A stretch of DNA of 64,000 nucleotides from Rhodocyclaceae bacterium (GCA_019455325.1 JACFMQ010000004.1:124001-188000), one strand, 5' to 3'; counted from the first letter of the stretch, positions 38,296 to 47,831 are shown. A program made the numbers and translations. Notes: generated by a model from the letters alone, not told the origin.

Positions 38296-39100
38296 GGGCG
38301 TCTCCGCGCAGGAGGTCGGCGGCAAAGTCGCCGGCCGGGTAGTGGAAGGGCACCGGCCCGTCCGCCTCGGCGTAGAGGAACTGGTGCACGAACGGATCGC
38401 GCGACGCCTTCAGTTCCTCGGGCGTGCCCTCGGCGACGACGCGGCCGGCGGACATGAAGTAGATGTAATCGACGATCAGCATCGACTCGTGGATGTCGTG
38501 CGTGACCATCACCGAGGTGGCGCCGAGCGCGTCATTCAGGCGGCGGATCAACTGGCCGATGACGCCGAGCGACAGCGGGTCGAGGCCGGTGAACGGCTCG
38601 TCGTACATCATCAGCATCGGGTCGAGGGCGATCGCGCGCGCCAGCGCGACGCGGCGGGCCATGCCGCCCGAGAGCTCGTTCGGCATCAGCGCGTGCGCGC
38701 CGCGCAGGCCGACGGCGTTGAGCTTCATCATCACCAGGTCGCGGATCAGTTCCTCCGGCAGATCGGTGTGCTCGCGCATCTGGAAGGCGACGTTCTCGTA
38801 CACCGAGACGTCGGTGAACAGCGCGCCGAACTGGAAGAGCATGCCCATGCGCCGGCGCATCGCGTACAGCGCCTCGTGCCCCATCTCGTGCACGACGCGG
38901 CCGTTCACCTCGACCGCACCGGACGAGGGGCGCAACTGCCCGCCGATCAACCGCAGCAGCGTCGTCTTGCCGCAGCCGGACCCGCCCATGATGGCGATGA
39001 CCTTGCCGCGCGGAAACGTCATGTCGATCCCGTTGAGGATCGGGCGGTCGTCGTAGGAGAAGTTCAGGTCGCTGATCCTGACCAGAGGTTCGGCCGACAC
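38288..39100 (-). CDS. mlaF: MlaF ATPase
   Basis: A 270-residue ABC ATPase of the Mla system. Walker A GGSGCGKTTL, signature ELSGGMARRVALARA, Walker B LMMYDEPFTGLDPLS and switch His (VTHDIHES) are intact. The GTG start at 39100 matches the family N-terminus (VRISDLNFSYDDRPIL follows); a longer frame through the intergenic region is rejected. It is first in the mlaFEDACB operon, divergent from the MSHA-like locus. Confidence 0.95.
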   Translation of the reverse strand: MSAEPLVRISDLNFSYDDRPILNGIDMTFPRGKVIAIMGGSGCGKTTLLRLIGGQLRPSSGAVEVNGRVVHEMGHEALYAMRRRMGMLFQFGALFTDVSVYENVAFQMREHTDLPEELIRDLVMMKLNAVGLRGAHALMPNELSGGMARRVALARAIALDPMLMMYDEPFTGLDPLSLGVIGQLIRRLNDALGATSVMVTHDIHESMLIVDYIYFMSAGRVVAEGTPEELKASRDPFVHQFLYAEADGPVPFHYPAGDFAADLLRGDARG

Positions 39101-39302
39101 AAGAAAATCCGTGGCTGGAAAAAGGGGCGATTCTACCAGAACGCGGCGCCCCGCCCGGCGACGGGTCGCGCCGCGATGCCGCTGCCGCCGGCAGGCGCCC
39201 GAAAGCGGTCGATATTGTGGATAATCGGCGAATCCGCCGACGACCGCGCCGATGCGAATGGCGACGGCATCCGTGGGCAGCGAAACCGAACAGGGAGTCA
39301 CG

Positions 39303-40742
39303 ATGTACCAGGAGCATTTCGGGCTTCGGGAGCCGCCGTTCCGCATCACGCCGCGCGCCGAGATCTTCTTCGCCGGCGGCAAGCGCGGGGCGACGCTGGA
39401 GGCGCTGCTCTACGCCGTCACCCACGACGAGGGCATGGTCAAGGTCAGCGGCGAGACCGGCAGCGGCAAGACCATGCTCTGCCAAGCGCTGATCCACTGG
39501 CTGCCGGAGGGCTTCACCGCCGTCCACCCGGCCGGCCCGCCGCTCTCGCGCGAGGAGCTCCTCTTCACCATCGCCGACGAACTCGGCCTGCCCGTCACCG
39601 GCAACCGGGTCGGCCGCCTGGTGCGCGCGCTGCAGGAGCGCCTGGGCGAGCTGCAGGACGAGGATCGGCACGTCGTCCTGCTGCTCGACGAGGCGCACAC
39701 GATCCCGGACGACGCCCTCGAACAGTTGCGCCAGCTCTCCAACCTCGAAGCCAACCGGCGCAAGCTGCTGCGCATCGTCCTCTTCGGCCAGCCGGAGCTG
39801 GACCTGCGCCTGATGCAGAGCGACATGCGCCAGTTCCGCGAGCGCATCACCCACAACTTCGCCCTCGAACCGCTGGGCCGCGACGACGTCGCCGCCTACC
39901 TGGCGTTCCGCATGCGCGCCGCCGGCCACCAGGGCGCGTCGCCGTTCTCGGCGGCCGCCGTCCAGCTCATCGCCCGCCACTCCGCCGGCCTCACCCGGCG
40001 CATCGACGTCCTCGCCGACAAGGCCCTGCAGGCCGCCTACGCCGCCGGCAGCCGGCAGATCGACCTGCGCGAGGCGAAGGCCGCGGTGCGCGACGCGCAG
40101 TTCCCCCCGATCCAGGGCGCGAAGGCGCTGCGCCCGGCCTGGATCGGGCTCGCCGCCGCCGGAATCGTCGCCGGGGCAGCGGCGCTGCACTTCACCGGCC
40201 TCGCCTTCCGGAGCACGCCCGCCGCCGACCGGCTGACCGAGGAAGCACCGGCGATGAGCCTCGCCGCCGTCGCACCGGCAGCGGCCGAACCCCTCGTTGC
40301 CCCGGAGCCGCAGAACGTCCGGCCGGCGCCGGAACCCCCGCCGGACACGACAGCCGTCCGCCAGCCCGAAATGACCGCACCGGTGGCACCGCCGCCGGCC
40401 GGCGCCGACGAATCCGGCTTCGGCCCGCTCACCCGCGCCCTGCTCGCCGACTCCGCCGCCTGGCTGCGCGAGGCGCCGGGCAAGCGTCACTTCATCCAGT
40501 TGACGCAGGCCGACGCGGCTCAGGCCGACGCCATCGAGACCTTCCTGACGACGCACGCGGCGCGCCTCGACCAGCAGCACCCGTTGCGCGCCTACCGCTC
40601 GGCGCTCAGCGGCCGCGACCGCCTCGGCATCATCTACGGCGACTTCGCCACCCCGGCGCAGGCCGCCGCGGCGCTCGCCCGCCTGCCCGCCGACCTGCGC
40701 GCCGCCGGCCCCTACGTGCGCACCGTCGACAAGCTCCGCTGA
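39303..40742 (+). CDS. MshM/ExeA-like AAA ATPase with C-terminal SPOR-like domain
   Basis: A 479-residue protein. The N-terminal AAA+ domain (MYQEHFGLREPPFRITP, Walker A GETGSGKT about residue 57, Walker B VVLLLDEAHT) is of the ExeA/GspA/MshM type that assembles secretins across peptidoglycan. A membrane helix (about 280-300), a Pro/Ala-rich linker and a C-terminal segment resembling SPOR (HFIQLTQ, GIIYGDFATPAQAAAALARLP) follow. A SPOR domain would bind denuded glycan strands. The start at 39303 has GGGAG six bases upstream. It is separated from the secretin gene by a strong terminator. Confidence 0.88.
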   Translation: MYQEHFGLREPPFRITPRAEIFFAGGKRGATLEALLYAVTHDEGMVKVSGETGSGKTMLCQALIHWLPEGFTAVHPAGPPLSREELLFTIADELGLPVTGNRVGRLVRALQERLGELQDEDRHVVLLLDEAHTIPDDALEQLRQLSNLEANRRKLLRIVLFGQPELDLRLMQSDMRQFRERITHNFALEPLGRDDVAAYLAFRMRAAGHQGASPFSAAAVQLIARHSAGLTRRIDVLADKALQAAYAAGSRQIDLREAKAAVRDAQFPPIQGAKALRPAWIGLAAAGIVAGAAALHFTGLAFRSTPAADRLTEEAPAMSLAAVAPAAAEPLVAPEPQNVRPAPEPPPDTTAVRQPEMTAPVAPPPAGADESGFGPLTRALLADSAAWLREAPGKRHFIQLTQADAAQADAIETFLTTHAARLDQQHPLRAYRSALSGRDRLGIIYGDFATPAQAAAALARLPADLRAAGPYVRTVDKLR

Positions 40743-40762
40743 ACGCCGCGGCCGCCGCTCCC

Positions 40763-40789
40763 GCCCGCCGGCCCCGGCGGGCTTTTTTT
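40763..40789 (+). terminator. Rho-independent terminator after the MshM-like gene
   Basis: The stem GCCCGCCGG / CCGGCGGGC is followed by seven T (40783-40789). It is a strong intrinsic terminator 20 bases after the stop, so the secretin operon needs its own promoter. Confidence 0.92.
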
Positions 40790-40804
40790 CGCCCCTTGCG
40801 GAAA

Positions 40805-40836
40805 ATGCCAATGTATTATTAAAATACTTTTGGCAT
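40805..40836. promoter_or_regulatory. AT-rich inverted repeat, likely promoter/operator of the secretin operon
   Basis: The outer arms ATGCCAA and TTGGCAT are perfect; the inner GTATT / AATAC nearly align. The 32-base island TGTATTATTAAAATAC is far richer in A+T than its surroundings and holds -10-like TATTAT/TAAAAT. It lies between the terminator and the Shine-Dalgarno site (AGAGGAG) of the secretin gene. A regulator-binding site is inferred. Confidence 0.5.
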
Positions 40837-40866
40837 AACTTCACGGCTCACGCAGAGGAGCAGCGC

Positions 40867-42663
40867 ATGACCTTTCGCCGACCGGGCGCCGTCGCCGCCG
40901 CCCTTGTTCTCGCCGCCTGCAGCGGCCCCGGCGCACGACCGCCCGGCCCCGGGCACCTCTCTGCCGACGTCGCGCCGCGCAGCGCCGACGCACCGCCGGC
41001 GCCGGTGACGCGGGCGCAGCTTCCGCCGCCGCCGCAGGCCGGCCAGCGGGCCGAAACCTACAGCGTCGAGGTGAACCGGGTGCAGGTGCACGACCTGCTC
41101 TTCGCGCTCGCCCGCGACGCGCGGCTCAACGTGGACATCCACCCCGGCATCGACGGTCTGATCACCCTCAGCGCCGTCGGCCAGACGCTGCCGCAGTTGC
41201 TCGAACGGATCGCCCGCCAGGCCGACATGCGCTTCGAACTCGACGGCGCCAACCTCGTCGTCCAGCCGGACGCGCCCTTCCTGCGCAACTACCCGGTCGA
41301 CTACCCGCACCTCGCCCGCGAAACCACCGCCACGCTCGCCGTCACCACGCAGCTCGTCGGCGCCGTCGCCGCGCCCGGCGCCGCGGCCGGCGCGGGCGCT
41401 GCCGGCAACAACTCGACGACGCGCATCGAGAACCGGGCGCAGCACCGCTTCTGGGAAACCCTGGTGCAGAACGTCAAGGACATCCTGCGCGAGACGGACA
41501 AAATCCTGCCCGAGGGATCGAGCGAGACCGTGGTCGAGGAAGCGGCGACGCAGAGCACGACCGGCACCGGCGCCACGCCTGCCGCAACAAACGCGGGCGC
41601 CGCCGGCCGCCGGGCGGCGGCCTCCCCCGCCAACCTCGCCGGCAGCCCGAACGCGGCGATCCTGCAGAACGCCGGCACCACGGTCGTCCGCCGCAGCAGC
41701 TTCCGCGAAGCGGCCTCGGTCATCGCGCACCCGGAGACCGGCACGCTCGCCGTGCGCGCCACGGCGCGCCAGCACGAGCGCATCCGGGAATTCCTCGACC
41801 GCGTCCAGGAGGCGGCCAAGCGGCAGGTGATGATCGAGGCGACGCTGGTCGAGGTGCGGCTCTCCAGGCAGTACCGCCAGGGCGTCGACTGGAGCCGGAT
41901 CGCCGCCGGCACCGGCTTCTCCCTGTCGCTGAACGGCCCGGTCGCCGCCGCCGACGGCCTCTTTTCGCTCGGCTACGCCAACGGCAGCTTCACGGCGATG
42001 GTCAGGCTGCTCGAAACCTTCGGCACGACCCGCGTGCTGTCCAGCCCGAAGCTCTCGGTGCTCAACAACCAGACGGCCGTGCTCAAGGTCGTCGACAACA
42101 GCGTCTACTTCACGATCAAGGCCGACACCGCGCAGAACCAGACGACGACCGTGACCACCTACACGACGACGCTGAACCAGGTGCCGGTCGGCTTCGTGAT
42201 GAGCGTGACGCCGCAGATCGGCGAATCCGACACCGTGCTGCTCAACGTCCGGCCGAGCGTGTCGCGCATCGTCGGCGCGGTCCGCGACCCGAATCCGGCG
42301 CTCCGGAAGAGCGCGGACAATGCCTTCGCCGAGGACATCGTCAGCGAGATCCCGGTCATCCGCACGCGCGAGATGGAATCCATGCTGCGCGTGCAGGACG
42401 GCAGCATCGCCGTCATGGGCGGCCTGATGGAGGACGTGCTGCAGAACCGCGACGGCAGCGTTCCCGGCCTCGGCCGGCTGCCGCTCCTCGGTGAAGCCTT
42501 CACGCAGCGCGACGACGCGCGGGAGAAGAGCGAGCTGGTCGTCTTCCTGCGGCCGACAATCATCCGCGACGCCGACGTCGCCGGCGACTACGCCGCGCTG
42601 CGCCCGCTGCTGCCGACGGCCGATTTCCTCACCGACGCGCCGGCGACGGGAGACGCGCAATGA
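40867..42663 (+). CDS. MshL-type secretin (outer-membrane pore lipoprotein)
   Basis: A 598-residue secretin. Lipobox LVLAAC with Cys18, then an N-terminal STN-like domain (VNRVQVHDLLFALARDARLNVDIHPG) and an N1-type repeat (SFREAASVIAHPETGTLAVRATARQHERIREFL). The C-terminal secretin pore follows (VRLLETFGTTRVLSSPKLSVLNNQTAVLKV, VGFVMSVTPQIGESDTVLLNVRP, SMLRVQDGSIAVMGGLM). The overall order fits MshL/PilQ/GspD secretins, closest to MshL. It is first in an operon of ten overlapping or closely spaced genes. Confidence 0.92.
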   Translation: MTFRRPGAVAAALVLAACSGPGARPPGPGHLSADVAPRSADAPPAPVTRAQLPPPPQAGQRAETYSVEVNRVQVHDLLFALARDARLNVDIHPGIDGLITLSAVGQTLPQLLERIARQADMRFELDGANLVVQPDAPFLRNYPVDYPHLARETTATLAVTTQLVGAVAAPGAAAGAGAAGNNSTTRIENRAQHRFWETLVQNVKDILRETDKILPEGSSETVVEEAATQSTTGTGATPAATNAGAAGRRAAASPANLAGSPNAAILQNAGTTVVRRSSFREAASVIAHPETGTLAVRATARQHERIREFLDRVQEAAKRQVMIEATLVEVRLSRQYRQGVDWSRIAAGTGFSLSLNGPVAAADGLFSLGYANGSFTAMVRLLETFGTTRVLSSPKLSVLNNQTAVLKVVDNSVYFTIKADTAQNQTTTVTTYTTTLNQVPVGFVMSVTPQIGESDTVLLNVRPSVSRIVGAVRDPNPALRKSADNAFAEDIVSEIPVIRTREMESMLRVQDGSIAVMGGLMEDVLQNRDGSVPGLGRLPLLGEAFTQRDDAREKSELVVFLRPTIIRDADVAGDYAALRPLLPTADFLTDAPATGDAQ

Positions 42664-43478
42664 CGACGCACGAACGTGTTCGGGCGCGGGCAATGCGAAC
42701 ACCTACCGCAGAGACGCAGAGGCGCAGAGGAACGCAGAGAAGACCTGAATTCCTTTGCGTTCCCTTTGCGCCTTCGCGCCTTTGCGGTGGACGTTTCCTT
42801 TCTTGTGCGATGGCCCTCCCGGCCGTCCTGATCGCCCTGGCCATCGCAGCACCGGCACAGGCCGGTGATGGCGCGGCCGCCATCCCGCTGCACGTCGTTC
42901 GCGACCGGCCGACGGTGCCGCCGGCGCTGGCGCGCGCGCACGCGCTGCTGCGGGCCGAGCGGCCGGACGCGGCCGAGGCCGCCTATACCGAGGCCCTGCG
43001 CGACGATCCGGCGAACGCCGAGGCCCTGCTCGGGCTGGCCGTCGCCGCCGACCACCGCGGCCAGCCCGCGCTCGCCGAACGCCGCTACCGGCAGGCGCTG
43101 GTCGCGGACCCGCGCAACGTCGACGCCGAGGCCGGGCTGCTCAATCTGAATGGCGCGGCCGACCCGGCCCGGACGGAAAGCCGGCTGAAGCAGATTCTCG
43201 CGGCACACCCGGACGCCGCCGCCGTCCATTTCGCGCTCGGCAACCTGCTCGCCGCCCGCGACCGCTGGGCCGACGCCCGCCTCAGCTACCTGCGCGCGCA
43301 CGCCGCCGACCGCGGCAACCCGGACTACCTGTTCAACCTCGCCGTCAGCCTCGACCGCCTGCACCAGGCGAGGGCCGCGCGCGCCGGCTATCAGGCGGCG
43401 CTTGCCGCGCGCGAGCGGCGCGCCGGCGGCTTCGATCCGGCGGCGGCGCAGGCGCGCATCGCCGCGCTGGCCCCCTGA
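42660..43478 (+). CDS. MshN-like TPR protein with a repeat element translated into its N-terminus
   Basis: A 272-codon frame starting at an ATGA overlap with the secretin stop. Residues 15-44 are encoded by the CGCAGAG-type inverted repeat. A hydrophobic signal or anchor follows (MALPAVLIALAIAAPAQAGDG, residues 51-70), then TPR repeats (LLRAERPDAAEAAYTEALRDDPANAEALLGLAVAADHRG, YRQALVADPRNVDAEAGLL). In the MSHA system the corresponding MshN is a TPR inner-membrane protein of pilus assembly. If the repeat hampers initiation, ATG at 42810 could be used instead. Confidence 0.8.
   Translation: MTTHERVRARAMRTPTAETQRRRGTQRRPEFLCVPFAPSRLCGGRFLSCAMALPAVLIALAIAAPAQAGDGAAAIPLHVVRDRPTVPPALARAHALLRAERPDAAEAAYTEALRDDPANAEALLGLAVAADHRGQPALAERRYRQALVADPRNVDAEAGLLNLNGAADPARTESRLKQILAAHPDAAAVHFALGNLLAARDRWADARLSYLRAHAADRGNPDYLFNLAVSLDRLHQARAARAGYQAALAARERRAGGFDPAAAQARIAALAP
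42702..42790. repeat. CGCAGAG-type long inverted repeat, copy 2, inside the TPR gene
   Basis: The left arm ACCGCAGAGACGCAGAGGCG continues to about 42742. The right arm is its near-complement, ending GCGCCTTTGCGGTGG near 42790. The sequence is clearly the same family as 29161-29254. It is about 90 bases (30 codons), open in the reading frame of the TPR gene, so it adds about 30 residues rather than breaking the frame. Confidence 0.8.
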
Positions 43479-43498
43479 CGCCCGTCCCGGAGACCGCG

Positions 43499-45217
43499 AT
43501 GCACGCCCCCGCGCCGCCGCCCCGCCCGCTCGAGCGCATCCTGCTCGACCAGGGCATCCTCAGCGAGGACCAGTGGCGGATCGCCCAGATCGAGGCAGCG
43601 CGGACCAAGCAGCCGGCCGACCGGCTGCTGGTCGCGCTCGGCTTCGTCTCCGAGGCGACGCTCTGCGACGCGCTTGCCGAGAGCCTCGGCCGGCCGGGCG
43701 TGGAACTGCGCGAGGCGGTGGTCGACCCGGCCGCGCTGCGGCTCGTGCCGAAGGCGCTGGCCGCGCGCCACCGCCTGCTGCCGCTCGACCTCGACCGGCG
43801 CAGCGGGCGCCTGACCGTGGCCGCGGCCGACGCCGACGACCTGATCGCCTTCGACCGGCTGCGCGCCGCGCTACCCGAGCGCCTCGAACTGGACGTGCGG
43901 CTCGCCGCCGCCTCCGAGATCGAGCGGGCGATCGACCGGCACTACGGCCGCGAACTATCGATCGACGGCATCCTGCGCGAGATGGCGACCGGCGAGGCCG
44001 ACCCGCAGGCAGCGCCGGACGGCGGCCGCGGCCAGCCGGCGGTGCGCCTGGTCGACGCGATCCTCGTCGACGCGGTGAAGCGCGAAGCCTCCGACGTGCA
44101 CTTCGAGCCGGAAGCCGGCTTCCTGCGCATCCGCTACCGCATCGACGGCCTGCTCGTCCAGGTCCGCGCGCTGCACGCATCCTGCTGGCCGGCCGTGGCC
44201 GTGCGCCTCAAGGTCGTCGCCGGCATGGACATCGCCGAAAGCCGCGCCGCGCAGGACGGCCGCTTCGGCCTGACCGTCGGCGGCCGGCCGATCGACTTCC
44301 GCGCCTCGGTGCATCCGACGATCCACGGCGAAAGCGTCGTGCTGCGCATCCTCGACCGGCAGAAGGGCATCGTGCCGCTCGCCGGGCTGGGCCTCGCCGA
44401 CGACCGGCTCGCCGAACTGCGGCGGATGATCGCCCGCCCCGAGGGGCTGATCCTCGTCACCGGCCCGACCGGCAGCGGCAAGACGACGACCCTCTACTCG
44501 CTGCTCAACCACCTGCGCGGCGAAACGGTGAACGTGATGACGCTGGAAGACCCGGTCGAATACCCGATGGCGCAGATCCGCCAGACCTCGGTCGGCGAGG
44601 CGGCCCGGCTAGACTTCGCCGACGGCGTGCGCTCGATCCTGCGCCAGGACCCGGACGTCATCCTCGTCGGCGAGATCCGCGACGCCGACACCGCCGGCAT
44701 GGCGCTGCGCGCGGCGCTGACCGGCCACCTGGTGTTCGCCACGCTGCACGCCAACTCCGCCGCCGGCGCCGTGCCGCGGCTGGTCGACATCGGCCTGCCG
44801 CCGGACCTGCTCGCCGGCAACGTCGTCGGCATCGTCGCGCAGCGCCTGCTGCGCCGGCTCTGCCCGCGCTGCAAGGCGCCCGAAGCCGTCGACGACGACG
44901 CCCGCCGCCGCCTCGACCTCGCGCCCGACGCGGCGCCGCCGACGATCTTCCGCGCGGCCGGCTGCGCGGCCTGCGACTTCCGCGGCTACCGCGGCCGGCT
45001 GGCGATCATGGAAATCCTGCGCGTCGACGCGGACATCGACGAGATGATCGCCCGCCGCGCCGGCAGCCGCGAGCTGCAGCGGAGGGCGCGCCAGGCGGGC
45101 GGCCGCACGCTCGCCGACGACGGGCGGCGGCGCGTGCTCGACGGCTCGACCTCGCTCGCCGAACTGGCGCGCGTCGTCGACCTGGACGTAGACAAGGACG
45201 CCGAGGCGCGGCCATGA
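43499..45217 (+). CDS. MshE/GspE-type secretion ATPase
   Basis: A 572-residue type II/IV pilus assembly ATPase. The N-terminal T2SSE-N (MshEN-like) domain (LDQGILSEDQWRIAQ, LGFVSEATLCDALAESLGRP) binds the platform and in MshE binds c-di-GMP. It is followed by Walker A GPTGSGKTT (about residue 321), the Asp box, Walker B RQDPDVILVGEIRD, the His box TGHLVFATLHAN, and a zinc motif CPRCK...CAACDFRGYRGR. It powers pseudopilus extension. It overlaps the platform gene by ATGA. Confidence 0.93.
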   Translation: MHAPAPPPRPLERILLDQGILSEDQWRIAQIEAARTKQPADRLLVALGFVSEATLCDALAESLGRPGVELREAVVDPAALRLVPKALAARHRLLPLDLDRRSGRLTVAAADADDLIAFDRLRAALPERLELDVRLAAASEIERAIDRHYGRELSIDGILREMATGEADPQAAPDGGRGQPAVRLVDAILVDAVKREASDVHFEPEAGFLRIRYRIDGLLVQVRALHASCWPAVAVRLKVVAGMDIAESRAAQDGRFGLTVGGRPIDFRASVHPTIHGESVVLRILDRQKGIVPLAGLGLADDRLAELRRMIARPEGLILVTGPTGSGKTTTLYSLLNHLRGETVNVMTLEDPVEYPMAQIRQTSVGEAARLDFADGVRSILRQDPDVILVGEIRDADTAGMALRAALTGHLVFATLHANSAAGAVPRLVDIGLPPDLLAGNVVGIVAQRLLRRLCPRCKAPEAVDDDARRRLDLAPDAAPPTIFRAAGCAACDFRGYRGRLAIMEILRVDADIDEMIARRAGSRELQRRARQAGGRTLADDGRRRVLDGSTSLAELARVVDLDVDKDAEARP

Positions 45218-46419
45218 CCGTCTTCCGCTACCGCGCCGTCGCCGCCGACGGCCGCATGCGCCGGGGCCGCCTCGCCGCCGCCAGCGCCGCCGAGCTGGAG
45301 CTGCGCCTCGGCCGCATGCAGCTCGACCTCGTCGCCGCCGCGCCGGTCCGTACCCGCTGGCTGCCCGGCCGCGCGCGCAGCCTGCCGCGGCGCGAATTGA
45401 TCCATTTCTGCGGCCAGCTCGAACAGGTGCTGCGCGCCGGCCTGCCCATCGTCGACGGCCTGCGCGCCCTGCGCGACGGCGGCGCACCGCCGCGGCTGCG
45501 CGAACTGCTCGCCGGCATCGCCGCCGCCATCGAAGGCGGGCAGAGTCTTTCCGGGGCGCTCGCCGCCCACCCGGCGGCCTTCGATTCGGTCTTCGTCGGC
45601 CTCGTGCGCACCGGCGAGACGGCCGGGCGGCTGCCCGAGATCCTCGCCCGCCTGGCCGAGGCGCTGAAGTGGCGCGACGAACTGGCCGCGCAGGCCCGCC
45701 GGATCGCCGCCTACCCGCTGCTCGTCGGCGGCGCCGTGCTCGCCGCCGCGGTCTTCCTGATGACGCACGTCGCGCCGCAATTGCGCGCCTTCACCGCCGG
45801 CATGGGGCAGACGCCGCCGCCGTCGGCGCAGGCGCTGTTCCTCGTCGCCGACGGCCTCGCCGCCCACTGGCCGGCGCTGCTCGCCGCCGTCGCCGCGGCC
45901 GGCGCCGCCGCCCGGCTGTGGCTGCGCGTCGACCCGGCGGCGACGCGCACCGTCGACCGCCTCAAGCTGCGCCTGCCGCTGGTCGGCGACATCCTCGCCA
46001 AGCTCGCCCTCGCCCGCTTCGCCGGCGGGCTCGCGCTGCTCTACGCCGCCGGCGTGCCGATCGTCGAGGCGCTCGCCACGGTGCGCGAAACGGTCGGCAA
46101 CCGCGCCATCGAAGACGGCCTCGACCGCGTCGAACAGGCCATCGCCGACGGGCGCTGCCTCAGCCAGGCCTTCGCCGGCGAGGACGTCTTCCCGCCGCTG
46201 GTCATCCGCATGCTCCGCGTCGGCGAGGACACCGGCGGCCTCGACCGCGCGCTCACCGGCGTCTGCTACTTCTACGAGCGCGACGTGCGCGAGGCGGTCG
46301 AGCGCGCGCAGGCCCTCGCCGAGCCCGCGCTCACCCTGTTCCTCGGCCTGCTGCTCGGCTGGATCATGCTCGCCGTGCTCGGTCCGGTCTACGACCTCGT
46401 CGGCGGGATCGGCGCCTGA
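45214..46419 (+). CDS. MshG/GspF-type inner-membrane platform protein
   Basis: A 401-residue GspF-family protein with two T2SSF repeats (RRELIHFCGQLEQVLRAGLPIVDGL and LALARFAGGLALLYAAGVPIVEAL) and membrane helices near residues 165-185, 215-235 and 375-395. The conserved SGALAAHPAAFDSVFVGLVRTGETAGRL segment is present. It anchors the ATPase and the growing pseudopilus. The stop shares a base with the next start. Confidence 0.93.
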   Translation: MTVFRYRAVAADGRMRRGRLAAASAAELELRLGRMQLDLVAAAPVRTRWLPGRARSLPRRELIHFCGQLEQVLRAGLPIVDGLRALRDGGAPPRLRELLAGIAAAIEGGQSLSGALAAHPAAFDSVFVGLVRTGETAGRLPEILARLAEALKWRDELAAQARRIAAYPLLVGGAVLAAAVFLMTHVAPQLRAFTAGMGQTPPPSAQALFLVADGLAAHWPALLAAVAAAGAAARLWLRVDPAATRTVDRLKLRLPLVGDILAKLALARFAGGLALLYAAGVPIVEALATVRETVGNRAIEDGLDRVEQAIADGRCLSQAFAGEDVFPPLVIRMLRVGEDTGGLDRALTGVCYFYERDVREAVERAQALAEPALTLFLGLLLGWIMLAVLGPVYDLVGGIGA

Positions 46420-47831
46420 TGCCGGCCAGCCAGGTCCTCTGCCTCGCCGCCGGCGGTCTGGCCGCCTGGCGCTTCGCCCGCGGCGCGCCGACCGTCGCCC
46501 GCTTCGGCGCCGACGACGACGGGCTGCGGCGCTTCGCCGAACACCTCCGCGCGCACCGGCGCGACCGCTTCACGCTGCTCGCGAACCTCGCCGACGAGGA
46601 GTTCCGCATCGAGACCCTGCCCGCGCTGCGCAGCAGCGACCGCGCGGCGGTGATCGCCCGCCGCCTGGCGCAGGCCTTCCCCGGTATGCCCCACGTCGGC
46701 TGCCAGTCGCTCGGGCACGAACGCACGCGCCGCCGCGAGGAGCGGGTGCTGCTCGCCGCGCTGACCGCCCCGGAACGGCTGGCGCCCTGGCTCGCCGCGC
46801 TGCGCGACGCCGGCGCCGCCGTCGCCGGCATCCAGTCGCTGCCCTTCGTCGCGCCGCGGCTGCTCGCGCGCATCGCGCCGGGCGACGCCGCCACGCTGCT
46901 GTTCACGCTGCAGGACGACAGCCTGCGCGAGAGCCTCGTCGCGCGCGGCCGCCTCGTCTTCAGCCGCCTCGTGCCGCTCGCCGACGACGACACGGATCCG
47001 CTGGCGCGGATCGCCGCCGAGGCGCCGGCGCTGCAGCGCTACCTCGTCGGCCGCGGCCTGCTCGCCGGCGACGGCACGCCGCGCCTGATCGCCGTCGTCC
47101 ATCCGGAACACCTGCGCGTTCGCCGCGGAATGCCGGCCGGCCTCGTCCTCGTCGCCGCCGACGACTGCGCGCGCCGCGCGGGCCTCTCCGAGGCGCCGGC
47201 CGACGACCGCATCGACGCCGTCCACGCCCGCCTCGCGCTCGCCGTCCGGCGGCCGGTGCAGTTCGCCGATCCGGCGCTGCGGCGCGGCGACCGGCAGCGC
47301 CGGCTGGCGCACGCGCTGCGCCTGGCCGGCGCCGCCGCGCTGGCGGCCGGTGTCATCTTCACCGGCCGCCAGCACCTCGCCGCACAGGATCTGGACGCGG
47401 CGGCCGCCGGCCTGCGTGCGGACGCAGAATCGTTGCGGCAGCGGGCCGCCGCGCGCACCGAAGGCCGCCCGCCGCTGCCGGCCGAGCGCACGGCCCTGCA
47501 CCGGATCGTCGAGCGCCACGACGCCCTGCGGCGCGAACTCGCCACCCCCGCCGCCTTCTACCGCGACCTAGGCCGAATCCTTGCGCAGGCGCCCGCGATC
47601 GCCGTCGACGCCATCGACTGGCAGGCGGCGACGGCCGGCGGCGGCGAAAGCGCGACGCTGCGCGGCGCCGTCGATGCCGATGCCGCGGCCGGCGCGTTCG
47701 ACGATCTGCTCGCCGCCATCGGCGACGACCCGACGCTCGCCGTCCGCGTCGAGCGGCGCCCGCTGCCGGGCGACGGCGACGCGGACAACCGCAGCTTCGT
47801 GCTGCACCTCGTGCGCAGAAGCAGCGCATGA
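46419..47831 (+). CDS. GspL/PilM-PilN-like assembly protein (distant)
   Basis: A 470-residue protein with a large N-terminal cytoplasmic domain (about 1-290), one membrane helix (about 297-317, LRLAGAAALAAGVIF) and a periplasmic C-terminal part with a ferredoxin-like pattern. This layout, and the position between the GspF-like and GspM/PilO-like genes, identify it as the GspL or fused PilM–PilN equivalent. No PilM ATP-binding motif is evident; the primary sequence is highly diverged, so the call rests on topology and synteny. Confidence 0.6.
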   Translation: MPASQVLCLAAGGLAAWRFARGAPTVARFGADDDGLRRFAEHLRAHRRDRFTLLANLADEEFRIETLPALRSSDRAAVIARRLAQAFPGMPHVGCQSLGHERTRRREERVLLAALTAPERLAPWLAALRDAGAAVAGIQSLPFVAPRLLARIAPGDAATLLFTLQDDSLRESLVARGRLVFSRLVPLADDDTDPLARIAAEAPALQRYLVGRGLLAGDGTPRLIAVVHPEHLRVRRGMPAGLVLVAADDCARRAGLSEAPADDRIDAVHARLALAVRRPVQFADPALRRGDRQRRLAHALRLAGAAALAAGVIFTGRQHLAAQDLDAAAAGLRADAESLRQRAAARTEGRPPLPAERTALHRIVERHDALRRELATPAAFYRDLGRILAQAPAIAVDAIDWQAATAGGGESATLRGAVDADAAAGAFDDLLAAIGDDPTLAVRVERRPLPGDGDADNRSFVLHLVRRSSA

